Shown in pieces: positions 10,910 through 20,684 of a DNA stretch of 23,749 nt. The translations under genes and the position numbers were made by a program. The stretch covers positions 68,389 through 92,137 of the forward strand of contig NW_019091411.1 of assembly GCF_001949145.1 (NCBI RefSeq), given 5' to 3'. How positions within the stretch are numbered: the stretch's first letter is position 1; each line of letters opens with the position of its first letter. Source of the DNA: Acanthaster planci. Lineage: Eukaryota; Echinodermata; Asteroidea; Valvatida; Acanthasteridae. The notes below the pieces were generated by a model. That model saw only the letters and a list, made by a program, of their open reading frames with translations. It did no database searches and had not been told where the DNA came from.

Positions 10910-11629
10910 ACTGGAAAATACCTCAATAATGTGAGTGAAATAATTCAATAAATGGTTTTTAGAAAGCGAAAAGGTCAAGAATCATGTTCGTGTGCAAAAG
11001 AAATTGCGCCCACGATGATAAGTGGGTGCGCCGAAAATGTTCAGTACGCCGACACGAAATTGCGCATACGGATGTGTGGCTAAGGATGGAGCGGGATCCG
11101 TGCCACACTAGTGGGGCTACACATAGTATTAGTAGACCTACGTGGGACCCCACAGTTCTGGGGATACTGATGCCTGGAACTTCCTGAAGGCTAATATGAA
11201 CTAATACACGTAATAGGTACACTAAAATTGTAAAAATCAAGGGTTTCGTGGCGGTAGCAGTAACTAGATATGGTAGTCTAACGTGTTGTGTTAGGACTCG
11301 CTTGATTTTCGCGGCACGCAACGCGCAAACAGCGCCCTCTTAGTTAAAAACATTTTTCAAACACCTGATAGCCCTAAGTTTTATCAGAGCCTTTTGCCAA
11401 CACTAATTTTTACAAAATTCGATTTGTGTTACACACTGAGAGTAGTCCTGTAAACCCACCAAGATCTCTTCGAACTTCTTCATCTTTCAGGACCCGTGTC
11501 AAACGTTGTTTCGGTTAAAATTTCTGTGATTCTCCAGGCACACACGAAACTACTTCTAGCTCGCTGTACATGTACAAGTTGGCATGTGGGAAGACAGGCT
11601 TCCTGACGCATATCAGTATAAGCACGGTG

Positions 11630-11800
11630 TAAGTGTAATTGGGATTTTCTGGCAACCAATCTCAACGCTGTGAATGCACGTGACGCGTGCGCGTGATGCG
11701 ATGCATGACGAAGTACACCGTACATGTACATTACCATACTGCACACTATGACGTATTTGGTCCCGTATGTCTCGTACGAGTGATGCGGGTAGGTACCAGA
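11630..11800. promoter_or_regulatory. CpG-rich candidate promoter region upstream of VAMP7
   Basis: A local peak of CG dinucleotides contains CCAAT at 11656-11660, an E-box extension CACGTGAC at 11677-11684 (the core of lysosomal CLEAR-type sites) and a CRE-like ATGACGTA near 11749. It lies 1.2-1.4 kb before the coding exon. No TATA box, start site or certain donor was found, so the assignment to VAMP7 rests only on location. Confidence 0.2.
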
Positions 11801-12008
11801 CGAATGTTGGTGCAACAGGTTTTTGACACAGTATTTACTTCCCGGACTCTGCTTCACTTAACCTACATTTTTAAGTAAAACGTTGGTGCTTATTGACACT
11901 TACAAAGTCCAGAAAAGAGGAATATCAAATCTTTGACACAGTACGGAACAATCTGATGTGTTTTGATCGACGAAATTTGTGAGTGGTCATTTTTACTACT
12001 GGTCTAAG

Positions 12009-12042
12009 CATGGAGGTACACGTAGAAATATCTACCTCCATG
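12009..12042. repeat. Nested hairpin
   Basis: CATGGAGGTA (12009-12018) and TACCTCCATG (12033-12042) pair perfectly over 10 bp. Within the 14-nt gap, GTAGA and TCTAC pair around AATA, so two mutually exclusive stems share bases. Flanking GTCTAAG and GTCTTACG extend the symmetry imperfectly. Confidence 0.6.
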
Positions 12043-12694
12043 GTCTTACGTTAGCATGTTATTCTTTGAAACCCAGGTATCGCCTCGACGGAGACTGTCG
12101 GTAGAGCAAGGAACACAGACATGACATGCGACAGACTGCAGAAATCTTATTGGCGCGCCAACCTTGGCTTGGGAGATAAACAGTCAATCAAGGGTTCATA
12201 TGTCACGTTTAGTGGCATAGGCCTACATGAGCAGAAAAATGTTGCATCCTGACTCGACTTAAGCATTGTTTAGAAGTCTGTGGCCTACGGTATGCTGTGC
12301 TCCACTACAGTGTACCGTCCGTAGACCACATTAATGGGGCTAGTTGGAAATTTAGACAATTTCTACGTAGGCTTATTTCCCAAAATTGGAAGTTCGCTTC
12401 GTTAGAAATTTATGTCTTTATTTCAGCATTCTTCCGGTGGACATCCTGGAACTTCTGTATCTTATTGAATAGCACGATGGGTAAATTTGCCCCATTGCCA
12501 TGGGTTAAAAGTCCATAGTGAGGTCACGCCAACTGCGTGAATTTCTGTGATGATTTGCCTTCATTAAGATGATGGTTAGCCCATAGCCTAAATGATAAAA
12601 CATAAATGGTAAATCATGTACATGTATCTATATCATAATATTGCCTAGAAACAGAAAAACTTGGAGGCTACTTTCTTTCCTTGAATTTTGTACA

Positions 12695-12909
12695 TATGGG
12701 GAAAGAGCTCCATGTAAGGATGCCACTTGACACCCTGTGCACAAATCCTATAAGACTGACCTGAAAAATTGTGTTTTTCCAGTAAATGACTTGGTATTTT
12801 CCTCCTAAAATGAACTTTTCTGGACATGTTTTTACATTTACATTCTGATGGCTATTAAGTCACTATAGGGAAGAATTACTGGCATCCATATGTGGAACTC
12901 TTCCCCATA
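12695..12909. repeat. Inverted-repeat pair bounding 215 bp just upstream of VAMP7 exon 2
   Basis: The left arm 12695-12725 (TATGGGGAAAGAGCTCC then ATGTAAGGATGCCA) matches the reverse complement of the right arm 12880-12909 (TGGCATCCATATG then TGGAACTCTTCCCCATA) at about 26 of 30 positions. The interior has no coding frame of note. A small non-autonomous DNA transposon is the simplest reading; no target-site duplication is clear. It ends about 95 bp before the VAMP7 acceptor. Confidence 0.6.
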
Positions 12910-13002
12910 ATAGACTTTGGAAAAGAAAATTGCTTTGGAAGGCATGATCACTTTATATTCTCTCGATGTTCATGTAATTAATGTGCTTTCTTCTACCACC
13001 AG

Positions 13003-13014
13003 AGTGCCATCAAG
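13003..13014 (+). other. VAMP7: VAMP7 5' UTR piece in the first coding exon, with splice acceptor
   Basis: A pyrimidine-rich tract and ACCAG at 12996-13002 form a good acceptor. Twelve nucleotides then precede the ATG, which sits in a favourable context (A at -3 in CAAGATG). This implies at least one further upstream exon that is non-coding or nearly so, as in vertebrate VAMP7. Confidence 0.7.
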
Positions 13015-15735
13015 ATGCCTGTACTGTATGCAACTGTAGCAAGGGGCACAACCGTGCTGGTCAATCATGCAGCTTGTCAGGGTAACTTCATGGAGGTCAC
13101 AGACCAGATCCTTCCCAAGGTTCCTCCACAGAACACCAAGCTGACCTACTCACATGACAATTACCTGTTCCACTACATCTCAGAGGATAAGATTGTCTAC
13201 TTGTGCATCACAGATGATGTATGTCTTTTGTAGAGGAAAATGATAAATGAATAATAATAAACCCTCATTTTCTTATGTTTTCATTTCTGTTTTTAAATGA
13301 ATCACTTAAGATAGTAGAAAGAGGCTGACAAGCTTGGGACTTGAACCTCCATTCTCTGGATTAGAGGACTATTGCTCTGCCAACCAAAGCTATCTAGCCC
13401 CAATTTGGCACTCACAAATTTGCCCAAATAGGCTGCTGTAATTAACCCAACAACCCATGCTGAACTCAACAAGGTTATGCCTGATTTCAATGGTCCCTGT
13501 AGTAAATCTCTGTTGCATTGTAGCAAGGGCTACAGATGAAAACCTACACTGCTCTGTTGGTTTTGGGGCGAAGGGGTTGATTATCAGTCTACTGTTTTGA
13601 CAGGCTTCAGCAAGCTACTTATCATTTCTTTGTTTCTTTTTAAATGTTTTTGACAGGAATTTGAAAGATCCAGAGCCTTCATGTTCCTAGGTGATATTAA
13701 AAGAAAGTAAGATCACCGTATACAAATCTTTATAGAATGACAGTTACAAGACTACAGAACCACAGAGGAATTCATGTTTTACTTTTAAATTCCAGGAGAT
13801 ATAAAAAGTGAATAGTATTTTGATGAAGTTGAATCTTACTATTGATTGATGTAACGGTCAAAATAAGATATCCAGTGGATTTGTATTTTACTTACCTCCT
13901 TATTATTGCTGAAAGCAATTAACTCTCCAAGTAATTCTTGATAATGAATATTTTAACATGTTACAAGCTAATTCTTCTTTTTCACGTGAATGGATGTAGT
14001 GGTTAGGAGATGACAGACAGCTTGTTAGACACATTAAAGTCACATTATACACTCTTGCTTCATGCCCAGGTTTCAAATGACGTACGGGTCCCGAGCCCAC
14101 ACAGCACTTCCATATGCAATGAACAGCGAGTTTTCCCCAGTTCTAGCCAACCAAATGGTATGTTACAGAATTTATTTGTTCTTTGTGTTATGTATTCCAT
14201 ACTCGGCCTACCGGAAAAAACCTCTTTATTTGGTGTGTTTTTGACTGGTTTCAGAGGTACTATTCAGAAGAGACCCCTATCGATAGACTTGGCAGCGTGC
14301 AAGCCGACATGGAAGACCTGAACCGCATCATGGTCAGAAACATCGGTAAGGCAACAATTTGGTCATGAAAGTTAGTTTCTTGCATGAAGAGAAGTATTTG
14401 CAACGGAGGGGTTTTAGGATGTCAGCTTGTATAGGCCTGTTGTCTGGTGAGTTTGAAAGTTTTAAAAGCTTGAAGCCAGCTGTGTCTGTACTCTGTCTCT
14501 CAATGCAAAAGGAATCAGGAGTTTCACACTCTAGTCCAATTCTAACAACATAGAAGCCTGATCAACTATTTTGCCTGTGGATAAGACTTCCAGTACAATA
14601 AATCACGTTAATTGATTTGACAACAAAAACCAAGTCTTGCACTCTCAAACCTTTTGTTATCTTTACACCCAACAGAATCACTGTCCAATAGAGGAGAAAG
14701 GTTAGAGCTGTTGATTGACAAGACAGAAGATTTGGAAACCACGGTAAGTTTGGCTCAAGTGCAGTCAGGCATAAAGAAATGTTCAGCAACTTTTCCTATC
14801 CCCAGTAAACCTCCAACTGCCTTTGTGGGTTCTGAATAAATTCAAGTGTCTCATGCCAGGAATGTTATACATAATTTCAAAGTCTGTGCAACCTCAGGGG
14901 AAAAACTTCAGACATTTCAGCTTTCACAATTCACCATCAGTAACATTGTTGCCCTTGGTGCTATGTAGTTGTAACTGTGTTGTACTGTGCTTTTAATAAC
15001 TTGTATTCTATGAATTTCTTGCAGTCTCTCACGTTCAGGAAGAGCAGTAAAACACTGGCCCGGTCCATGTGCATCAAGAACGTCAAATTGATCGTTATTT
15101 TGGTTGTCATTATAACTGTACGTTTGATCATTTTGTTTTCGTTATCATTTGTTTTTTTCAATGATACGTCTTGAACAAATTTTGAGTTTAAACTGAATGT
15201 AGTCTGGAGTTCCATGTGGTAAAATATTGAATTCTTTATAAGTACTCAGAGTGCTTGTGACAGTCGCACAAAGGGTGTACATGTACAGTGATAATGCAAG
15301 TGTACATTGTGAGCCTTTAGGTGTTTATAGTTATGGAGTATACAGACAAGGTGGAAAGCAGCATGAAAGTGGTTTCCTTTAATTTAAAACCCTAAGCCAA
15401 CAAGGTTATGCAGGATTTCAGTGGTCCCTAGGAGGTTACGGTTATGAGTGCATTTGATATTATGCCCGTGTGGCACTCGTTTTATGACTCAAACATGCGG
15501 TTAACTGTGTCATTCCTTCAAACCACCCATCTCAGCTAGCAGAAATTCACATTGTGTTAAAACAAATGGTAACAAAGTCTGACAGCTCAATGTCTTCAGA
15601 AAAAGCATGGTTGAAAATGCAGTCAACTTTCAATTACTGTAAGAATTTCCTCTGTTTTTATCACAGCTTATTATCTACTTCATCATTTCGGCCGCATGCG
15701 GAGGACTGAGTTGGCCACGCTGTGTCCAGCACTGA
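13015..15735 (+). CDS. VAMP7: VAMP7, longin-domain R-SNARE (vesicle-associated membrane protein 7)
   Basis: Coding exons: 13015-13218, 13657-13706, 14070-14157, 14255-14345, 14676-14743, 15025-15117 and 15667-15735 (TGA). This is seven coding segments forming one 220-residue frame; intron phases are 0, 2, 0, 1, 0, 0 and all are GT-AG. Length equals human VAMP7. Seen: an N-terminal longin domain starting MPVLYATVARGTTVLV (about residues 1-115, including LTYSHDNYLFHY and TYGSRAHTALPYAMNSEF); an R-SNARE coiled coil (about 124-184) with the zero-layer arginine at R150 in NRGERLELLIDKTEDL; a C-terminal membrane anchor at about 189-209; and a short luminal tail with CGGLSWP. Known for the family: it drives fusion of late endosomes and lysosomes with each other and with the plasma membrane, and supports neurite outgrowth; the longin domain folds back to autoinhibit the SNARE motif. 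The start was chosen because the longin domain begins at this Met and a splice acceptor lies 12 nt upstream. No key residue is missing. Confidence 0.97.
13310..13500 (-). mobile_element. tRNA-derived SINE-like insert in the first coding intron of VAMP7
   Basis: Read on the minus strand, 13401-13336 resembles a tRNA of about 66 nt: GGGGCTA start, D-arm-like TAGCTTTGGTTGGCAGAGCA (A box), anticodon-loop-like CCTCTAA, then GGTTCAAGTCC, an exact B-box match. No 3' acceptor strand pairs with GGGGCTA and the anticodon stem is poor, so it is not a working tRNA. A 32-nt stretch next to it (13467-13498) recurs at 15398-15429, supporting a dispersed element. It lies antisense inside the 13219-13656 intron; the outer borders are approximate. 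Confidence 0.6.
15398..15429. repeat. Second copy of the 32-nt element in the last VAMP7 intron
   Basis: The segment starting CAACAAGGTTATGC and ending GTGGTCCCT matches 13467-13498 at 29 of 32 positions and in the same orientation. It lies in the intron 15118-15666. No tRNA-like part is recognisable beside it, so this is probably a truncated copy. Confidence 0.6.
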
Positions 15736-16420
15736 ACAATACCAGCCACGTCTCATGATCAGTGTGACTGTCTCACTCAATACTGACTGCTCCAAAATAG
15801 TACTGTGGACAGCACATTACACAGTATGGTGCGCTGAAGCAAAACAGGCCACATCCCTCATGAATAATGCGTGCAGTCTCATTTGGCATATTTAATCACA
15901 CCACACACCAAGACGGGATTTTTTTCAGAACAAAACTTAGCACGTCAACGCTCAAGCTTAGTGTTGGACGTAATAGATGCTTGGCAAGAGGGTACGTTCA
16001 CTGTGCTTAATTGTACATGAGTGCAGTTAATGAGACAACTAGACAAGTAGAATTCTGAATTCTCTGACGATGTATCAACCACCTTGAAAGATGTCCAAAA
16101 GTTTGGATATGATGCCAGCATGTCGGAGATGAAGGAAATCACAAGAGCCTTTTCAAGGACACAAGACATGGCCACTGATTCCCCAGTCTCGGGTTTCATC
16201 CCATCAGACCATGCCAGTGACTTCAGATCATGCAGAGAACGGGCCAATTTCCAAGCCAACAACATTCAAGCAAGCGGATGTCTCCTGTCTTGCTTTAGCA
16301 GATAGTGAAATGTGGCCAAAGCTGTACATTGCAGAAAATTATAGATTTGAGGTCTGTGTGGCTTCATCTGCACGGCAGAAAAACAGTGTGATGGATTGGT
16401 CGTTTCCGAAACGGGCTTCC

Positions 16421-16493
16421 AGAGCTACGGCTAGGTCTATTGTCTATGCGTCTCCGGGCATTTGTAATGGAGCGAAGACCTAGACCTAGCTCT
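16421..16493 (+). other. 18-bp hairpin in the likely VAMP7 3' UTR
   Basis: AGAGCTACGGCTAGGTCT (16421-16438) pairs with AGACCTAGACCTAGCTCT (16476-16493) with two mismatches, enclosing a 37-nt loop. The length is near the lower limit for a microRNA precursor, and no known microRNA was recognised. Confidence 0.45.
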
Positions 16494-19400
16494 AGACAAG
16501 AGATTCAGATGCAGCCATTGATTGTCAGTGTTTGTGTCGTATCAGCTACATGTTTTGCCCACACTGCCTTTCTCTACAAACAGCTCCGAGCACTCTTGTC
16601 AAACATGTGAAAAGGTAATGTGGAGGGAGATTGGTAGAAAACAGTACCATTTTATATTGAATTTGGAAACCAATCTAAGTTTAAAACCTTTTGACCCATG
16701 TGATCTTTACAAAATGAAATGTGCAAATTAAGTTCAACTACATGTATCTACTGTGTGTACTTCAGTTAATGAGAATACTTTCTAGTTAAATTTGTGCTAA
16801 TTCTAGTTTATTCAGATGAAATGGATTAAAAGGGTACAAATAAGGTGGAAATTGGCCTATGTTTTGCAGTGTACCAGAAATCTACCGTATTTTGTTGCTA
16901 TTTAGATAATTTTTTGTATGCACCACGAGAAACAAGATTCAACCTCGGGTCCCATAATTAAAAGTAAAAGTATGAGTCATTCTGCACCAGAAAGGACAAA
17001 GAATTATGATCAAGCTGAAGTCAGCTGAGGCAAGTATCATTGTACACAGGCAAGGCAAAACTTCGTGTGCAGATGCCATGTGGTATTTACACTCGACTGT
17101 CTGTGGTTTGAAACATTTCCAGTGATGTATTTTTGGGAGTCTATACCACAGAACGGCCGCATACTTCACAGCATTCCAGCAGCTGAAATTGTAAATAATT
17201 GCTAGTGAGATTACCATGTGCAGTAAATTAAACAGAGGCGTAGTTGGCTTGGTAATTGAGCAGTCCCACGCACCTGCTTGCGTCAAAAAGGACATAGACG
17301 AATAGTGCATTATTCCATTTTTGTTGGAAACGCACTAGGAATAATGTGGTTGATTCCAATAGTGGATTGAAACCAACCAACAGGGTGCTCAATGTTAACA
17401 CATTGTTTAATTTGATATGATTAAAAAAAGGCAGGCTTGCTGAACTTGTCCATTGTCGACTGGAATTCAGCATGCTTTTTTTTCTTTTTTTACAAATTTT
17501 TTGTTATTCTCCGTCATTGAGGGAATTTAAATGAGGGCAAACATTTTGAGAAATGTAAAATACAAAGAATTGCTGCAAACTGCTTTTGTGGCAGCAGTGA
17601 CTTCCAATAAATGATTCAACATAGCAGGGCTCGTGTTTCAATCCTAGCAGAATGGCAAAGGCAAACTTTTCCCCACATATTTGCACCTGTTCAGAATTGA
17701 CGAGAGAGAGAAAAGGGGTGTCCTGAACAGAGCATACCCACACTGTGTATCAAACAAGCTGTGTAATACCTGTGTGTCGCCCAATACACGGTAGTTTTAT
17801 GTGCACATAGTGCATGACACTTGGAACTTTTGTATACACGTGGGCCAATGGGAAACATTCCTGCTTGCCTTTGCCAGAACTGCAAGTTTGCCCAGCTGAT
17901 GTATTAAACCACTGTTGGGTTTGAACACGTTGACTGCCTCATAGTCAGGTGTACTGAATTCTGCCAGTACGAGTATACTCATAGGAAATGATAGGCTATT
18001 GTAATGTGAGTTGAGTACACTGGCATCACTGACAAACACAACAAATACACTGCTGGCAGTGTGAGGACATACATGTGTAAAATATCCAAGTTCAAACAGA
18101 CACCTGAAAGGTACCTACTAAATATGCACGTATGTGTACAGCACTTGGCAAATGGGAACGCCCATTCGAGATTGTGCGAGGCAGTCAACGTGTTAACCAA
18201 CACAAAATATATGGTTCATTTAAATCCACTTTATAAGCCATCTATATGTAACTAATATATTAACATTTCCTTTTTATTTGTTGATTATCCTTTTGCTAGC
18301 TGTACATCATTTATAGCTGCAAAGTTTATTCCCGCATATATTACGTTTCAAAAACATTTTCACTCGAAACAATTTCACTTGGCATTTTATTTTGAATTTT
18401 GTACAGTATAATGAATGGTAATTGGTACTGGGAGCCAAGGAAAAAAGAGTTACAGGGCTTAAAATGTTTATTTTTCTATTCATGTCGTGGGAAGGTCTTT
18501 GAATCGTAATATATGATAGCATGTAAGAATTTGTATTGCATGTACAATTTTGTATTTGTTACCTAACATGTTGCATAGCGGCAAAATCGGTTGCCACAGT
18601 ACAAGTCTTTTGTAACCGTAAAAACTCGTATGCATTTTGACACTTGCTGTCGAGGATGTCTTTCACCTTTTTCATTACTTCACAGCCATTTTGAGGTTAC
18701 TGTGATGAAACACGCTGCTCATGGCTGTGCAGTACAGAAGCAATGGATCACTCACTAGGGTACATTGTCTCTTTGTACTAGAACAGAACACTTCAGCAAT
18801 TATTTGCAGCTAACAATGACGAGCTTAAAGCATAATGTCATCATGCTTTGTGCGCTTTTCTAAGGGGGACTCGGTGAATCATGTCCCACCGCAATGCCAT
18901 AGGAAAGCATGCATGTATACAAAGTATGGTGTCATTATGGAACAAGTCTATTGCAAAATATCTACCGTAGTCATGAGTTAAAAGCGCTGTTAAATGAACA
19001 GGAGACGGTGTCATTAATGAAAGTACTGCTGCAGTGGCTACCATTGAAATATGGTGGACTGCTACACAGTGATTTGGGATTTATGTGTCCTGAACACAGG
19101 TAATAACCATCCTTATCTTCAGGCAAACTTGAATTCTCAGTTCTAATTGGTCAATCCATAGAAACAGTGTGATATATAACTGTATTGCACCTTTCATATC
19201 AAACCCTGCGTAATGCGCTGTTCTAACTAAACGCATTGCCCTATTTTTACACTAAAAGCAAACGCACATCTGCATGACTGTAAATTCAAAAGCGACGTGT
19301 TTGCCTGTGCTGATTGTCACGTGTTTAAATGCACGTACAATTCTGACAATTTCCTTTCTTAGTGTAAGCCCTGTTTTTGTTGTTATTGAAATAAGTTAAA

Positions 19401-19606
19401 ACACAAATACATGTCATTCCAGTGCTCCCCAGATAAAATTGGAGCATTGTGGTACATCGGTGTTACTGTTTTTGCTGTGCGCTGTGTGATGTCTTTTGTC
19501 TTCTTTTTTTAAGTAAAGTGCGCATAAGCCCCTTTACTTTCTTCACTGCATGTCAAGTTTACTTGAAGATAAACTTACTTGACTTGAAGACTGTGCTCAT
19601 GCCTCA

Positions 19607-19638
19607 GTGTCCAGTATACCAAGTGGCATACTGGACAC
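19607..19638 (+). other. 14-bp hairpin with AAGT loop in the likely VAMP7 3' UTR
   Basis: GTGTCCAGTATACC and GGCATACTGGACAC pair with a single mismatch around the tetraloop AAGT. It is compact and stable-looking, 48 nt before an AATAAA. It may be an RNA-binding or processing element. Confidence 0.55.
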
Positions 19639-19685
19639 AGATGCACTACACTTCTCTGTGTTCCACTTGTGTTCGTGGGATAACT

Positions 19686-19691
19686 AATAAA
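19686..19691 (+). promoter_or_regulatory. Alternative poly(A) signal AATAAA
   Basis: AATAAA about 3.95 kb beyond the VAMP7 stop, some 50 nt after a strong hairpin at 19607-19638. It would give a shorter transcript if used. Another hexamer occurs at 17606-17611. Confidence 0.25.
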
Positions 19692-20648
19692 GTACATCCA
19701 TTCCAAGAAGTGTGTTAAAACATGCTGATTATATTGTAGAATATACATGTAAACGTATATTGTTGGAGCAGGCTTAACAAGTAGAGCATTATTTATATAT
19801 TAAAGGGGACTTTTCCCACAGCTATTTGAAAGTGCCTGAATCGGCCGACACTTCTGACACAACTTTGCTAACTCGCCAATTTTTAATGGTCAAATGAAGG
19901 AGAGAAGTGACTCCGTCCACAACCAAGTTGTGCTGTCCACACCCATGGGCCAAGTAATTACTGGGTTTTGAACTCGCTAGTTGTAAGAATCTGCATGTGG
20001 GCCACATGGGCCAAAACTGAAGGGTGAACAGTGTGGTATCATCTCTGAGAAATGTCCATTAAGTTATACACATTCACCAGAGTAAATTGCAGTCCCATAA
20101 ATCTAGATATCTGTGTATCAAAACTAAATTTATTTGTACTGACAATTTCTGCTTTTGTTCATTGTTACAGCAATTTGGCATGCAAGGGCTCTAGCAACAC
20201 AGCTTATACAAGATTAAAAACCCATTAATTCTAACAGAACAAAACAATCAGAGAGGAGTCTGTGAAGCCTTACTGCCCAGCATTTCCAGAGTAAATTCCA
20301 AAATCAATTCAAAGGTTTTGTGGTGTTCTGAAGTACCACAATTATATTTTTGGTCTCTGTACCTTATGCAAACCCTCGACATCTGTCATTGTATTTTTGA
20401 ACCTGTAAATACAAAAACATGAAGTGTAAAATATTGCAGCAGTCTTTTAACTGAATGCTGTTGTTGTAAGAACATGTAAGCCCATATGTGTCTATTCAGA
20501 TTTATCATGCTGACAAACTGATGAGTGCAGTGCAGCAAAAGGGTGCAATTCCTGCATTATTAACCTTGTATGAATATAAGATCTAAAGTGCCCATGTGTA
20601 ACACCAGCACTGGTATGGCGTGTATCAACTTGGTTGTGTACATTTTGC

Positions 20649-20654
20649 AATAAA
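20649..20654 (+). promoter_or_regulatory. VAMP7: Candidate poly(A) signal AATAAA for VAMP7
   Basis: AATAAA lies in a TGCAATAAAGAACTTC context. A CA dinucleotide about 15-20 nt downstream could be the cleavage site, and a G/T-rich stretch (CTTGGCTGGG) follows. This is the most canonical of the three AATAAA hexamers downstream of the VAMP7 stop. A minus-strand AATAAA (TTTATT at 20685-20690) lies only about 30 bp away, consistent with a convergent 3' end. Confidence 0.45.
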
Positions 20655-20684
20655 GAACTTCAAAAGCAAGACTTGGCTGGGAAT

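Larger units (their letters stand above)
10910..12694. other. Unassigned upstream region of VAMP7
   Basis: More CpG than its neighbours (10990-11340 and 11640-11800). Includes GCGCCCTCTTAG near 11331, resembling the ends of dispersed repeats in many metazoans. Open frames at 10959-11321 and 11480-11857 (minus) have no recognised domain. It probably holds the VAMP7 promoter and first exon, which could not be pinned down. Confidence 0.3.
15736..20670 (+). other. VAMP7: Probable long 3' UTR of VAMP7
   Basis: About 4.9 kb after the stop contains no convincing coding exon. The first AATAAA is at 17606-17611, another is at 19686-19691, and the best-placed is at 20649-20654. The stretch includes Pumilio-type TGTAAATA words at 17190-17197 and 20404-20411 and several hairpins. 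Alternative shorter transcripts are possible; the extent is inferred from signals only, and part could be intergenic. Confidence 0.4.

Noticed and set aside
10566-10978. Two opposite-strand open frames sharing the VAIFKIR-like peptide
   Set aside because: The shared peptide arises because both frames read the arms of one inverted repeat.
10959-11857. 120- and 125-codon minus-strand open frames upstream of VAMP7
   Set aside because: No recognisable domain, no splice support, and composition typical of CpG-richer non-coding DNA.
13336-13401. Functional tRNA gene on the minus strand
   Set aside because: The B box is good, but the acceptor stem has no 3' partner and the anticodon stem is mismatched; a tRNA-derived repeat fits better.
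16084-16305. 73-codon open frame downstream of the VAMP7 stop
   Set aside because: It lies in the likely 3' UTR, overlaps a 106-codon open frame on the other strand, and shows no known motif.
17580-17650. Second tRNA-like element with TGTTTCAATCC
   Set aside because: The B-box-like match is imperfect and the upstream A-box-like TGGCAGCAGTG has the wrong internal spacing.
17926-18199. 17-nt inverted match AACACGTTGACTGCCTC with its complement near 18180
   Set aside because: Real but isolated: flanks show no further symmetry and the arms are about 240 nt apart, so chance or an old repeat is as likely as function.
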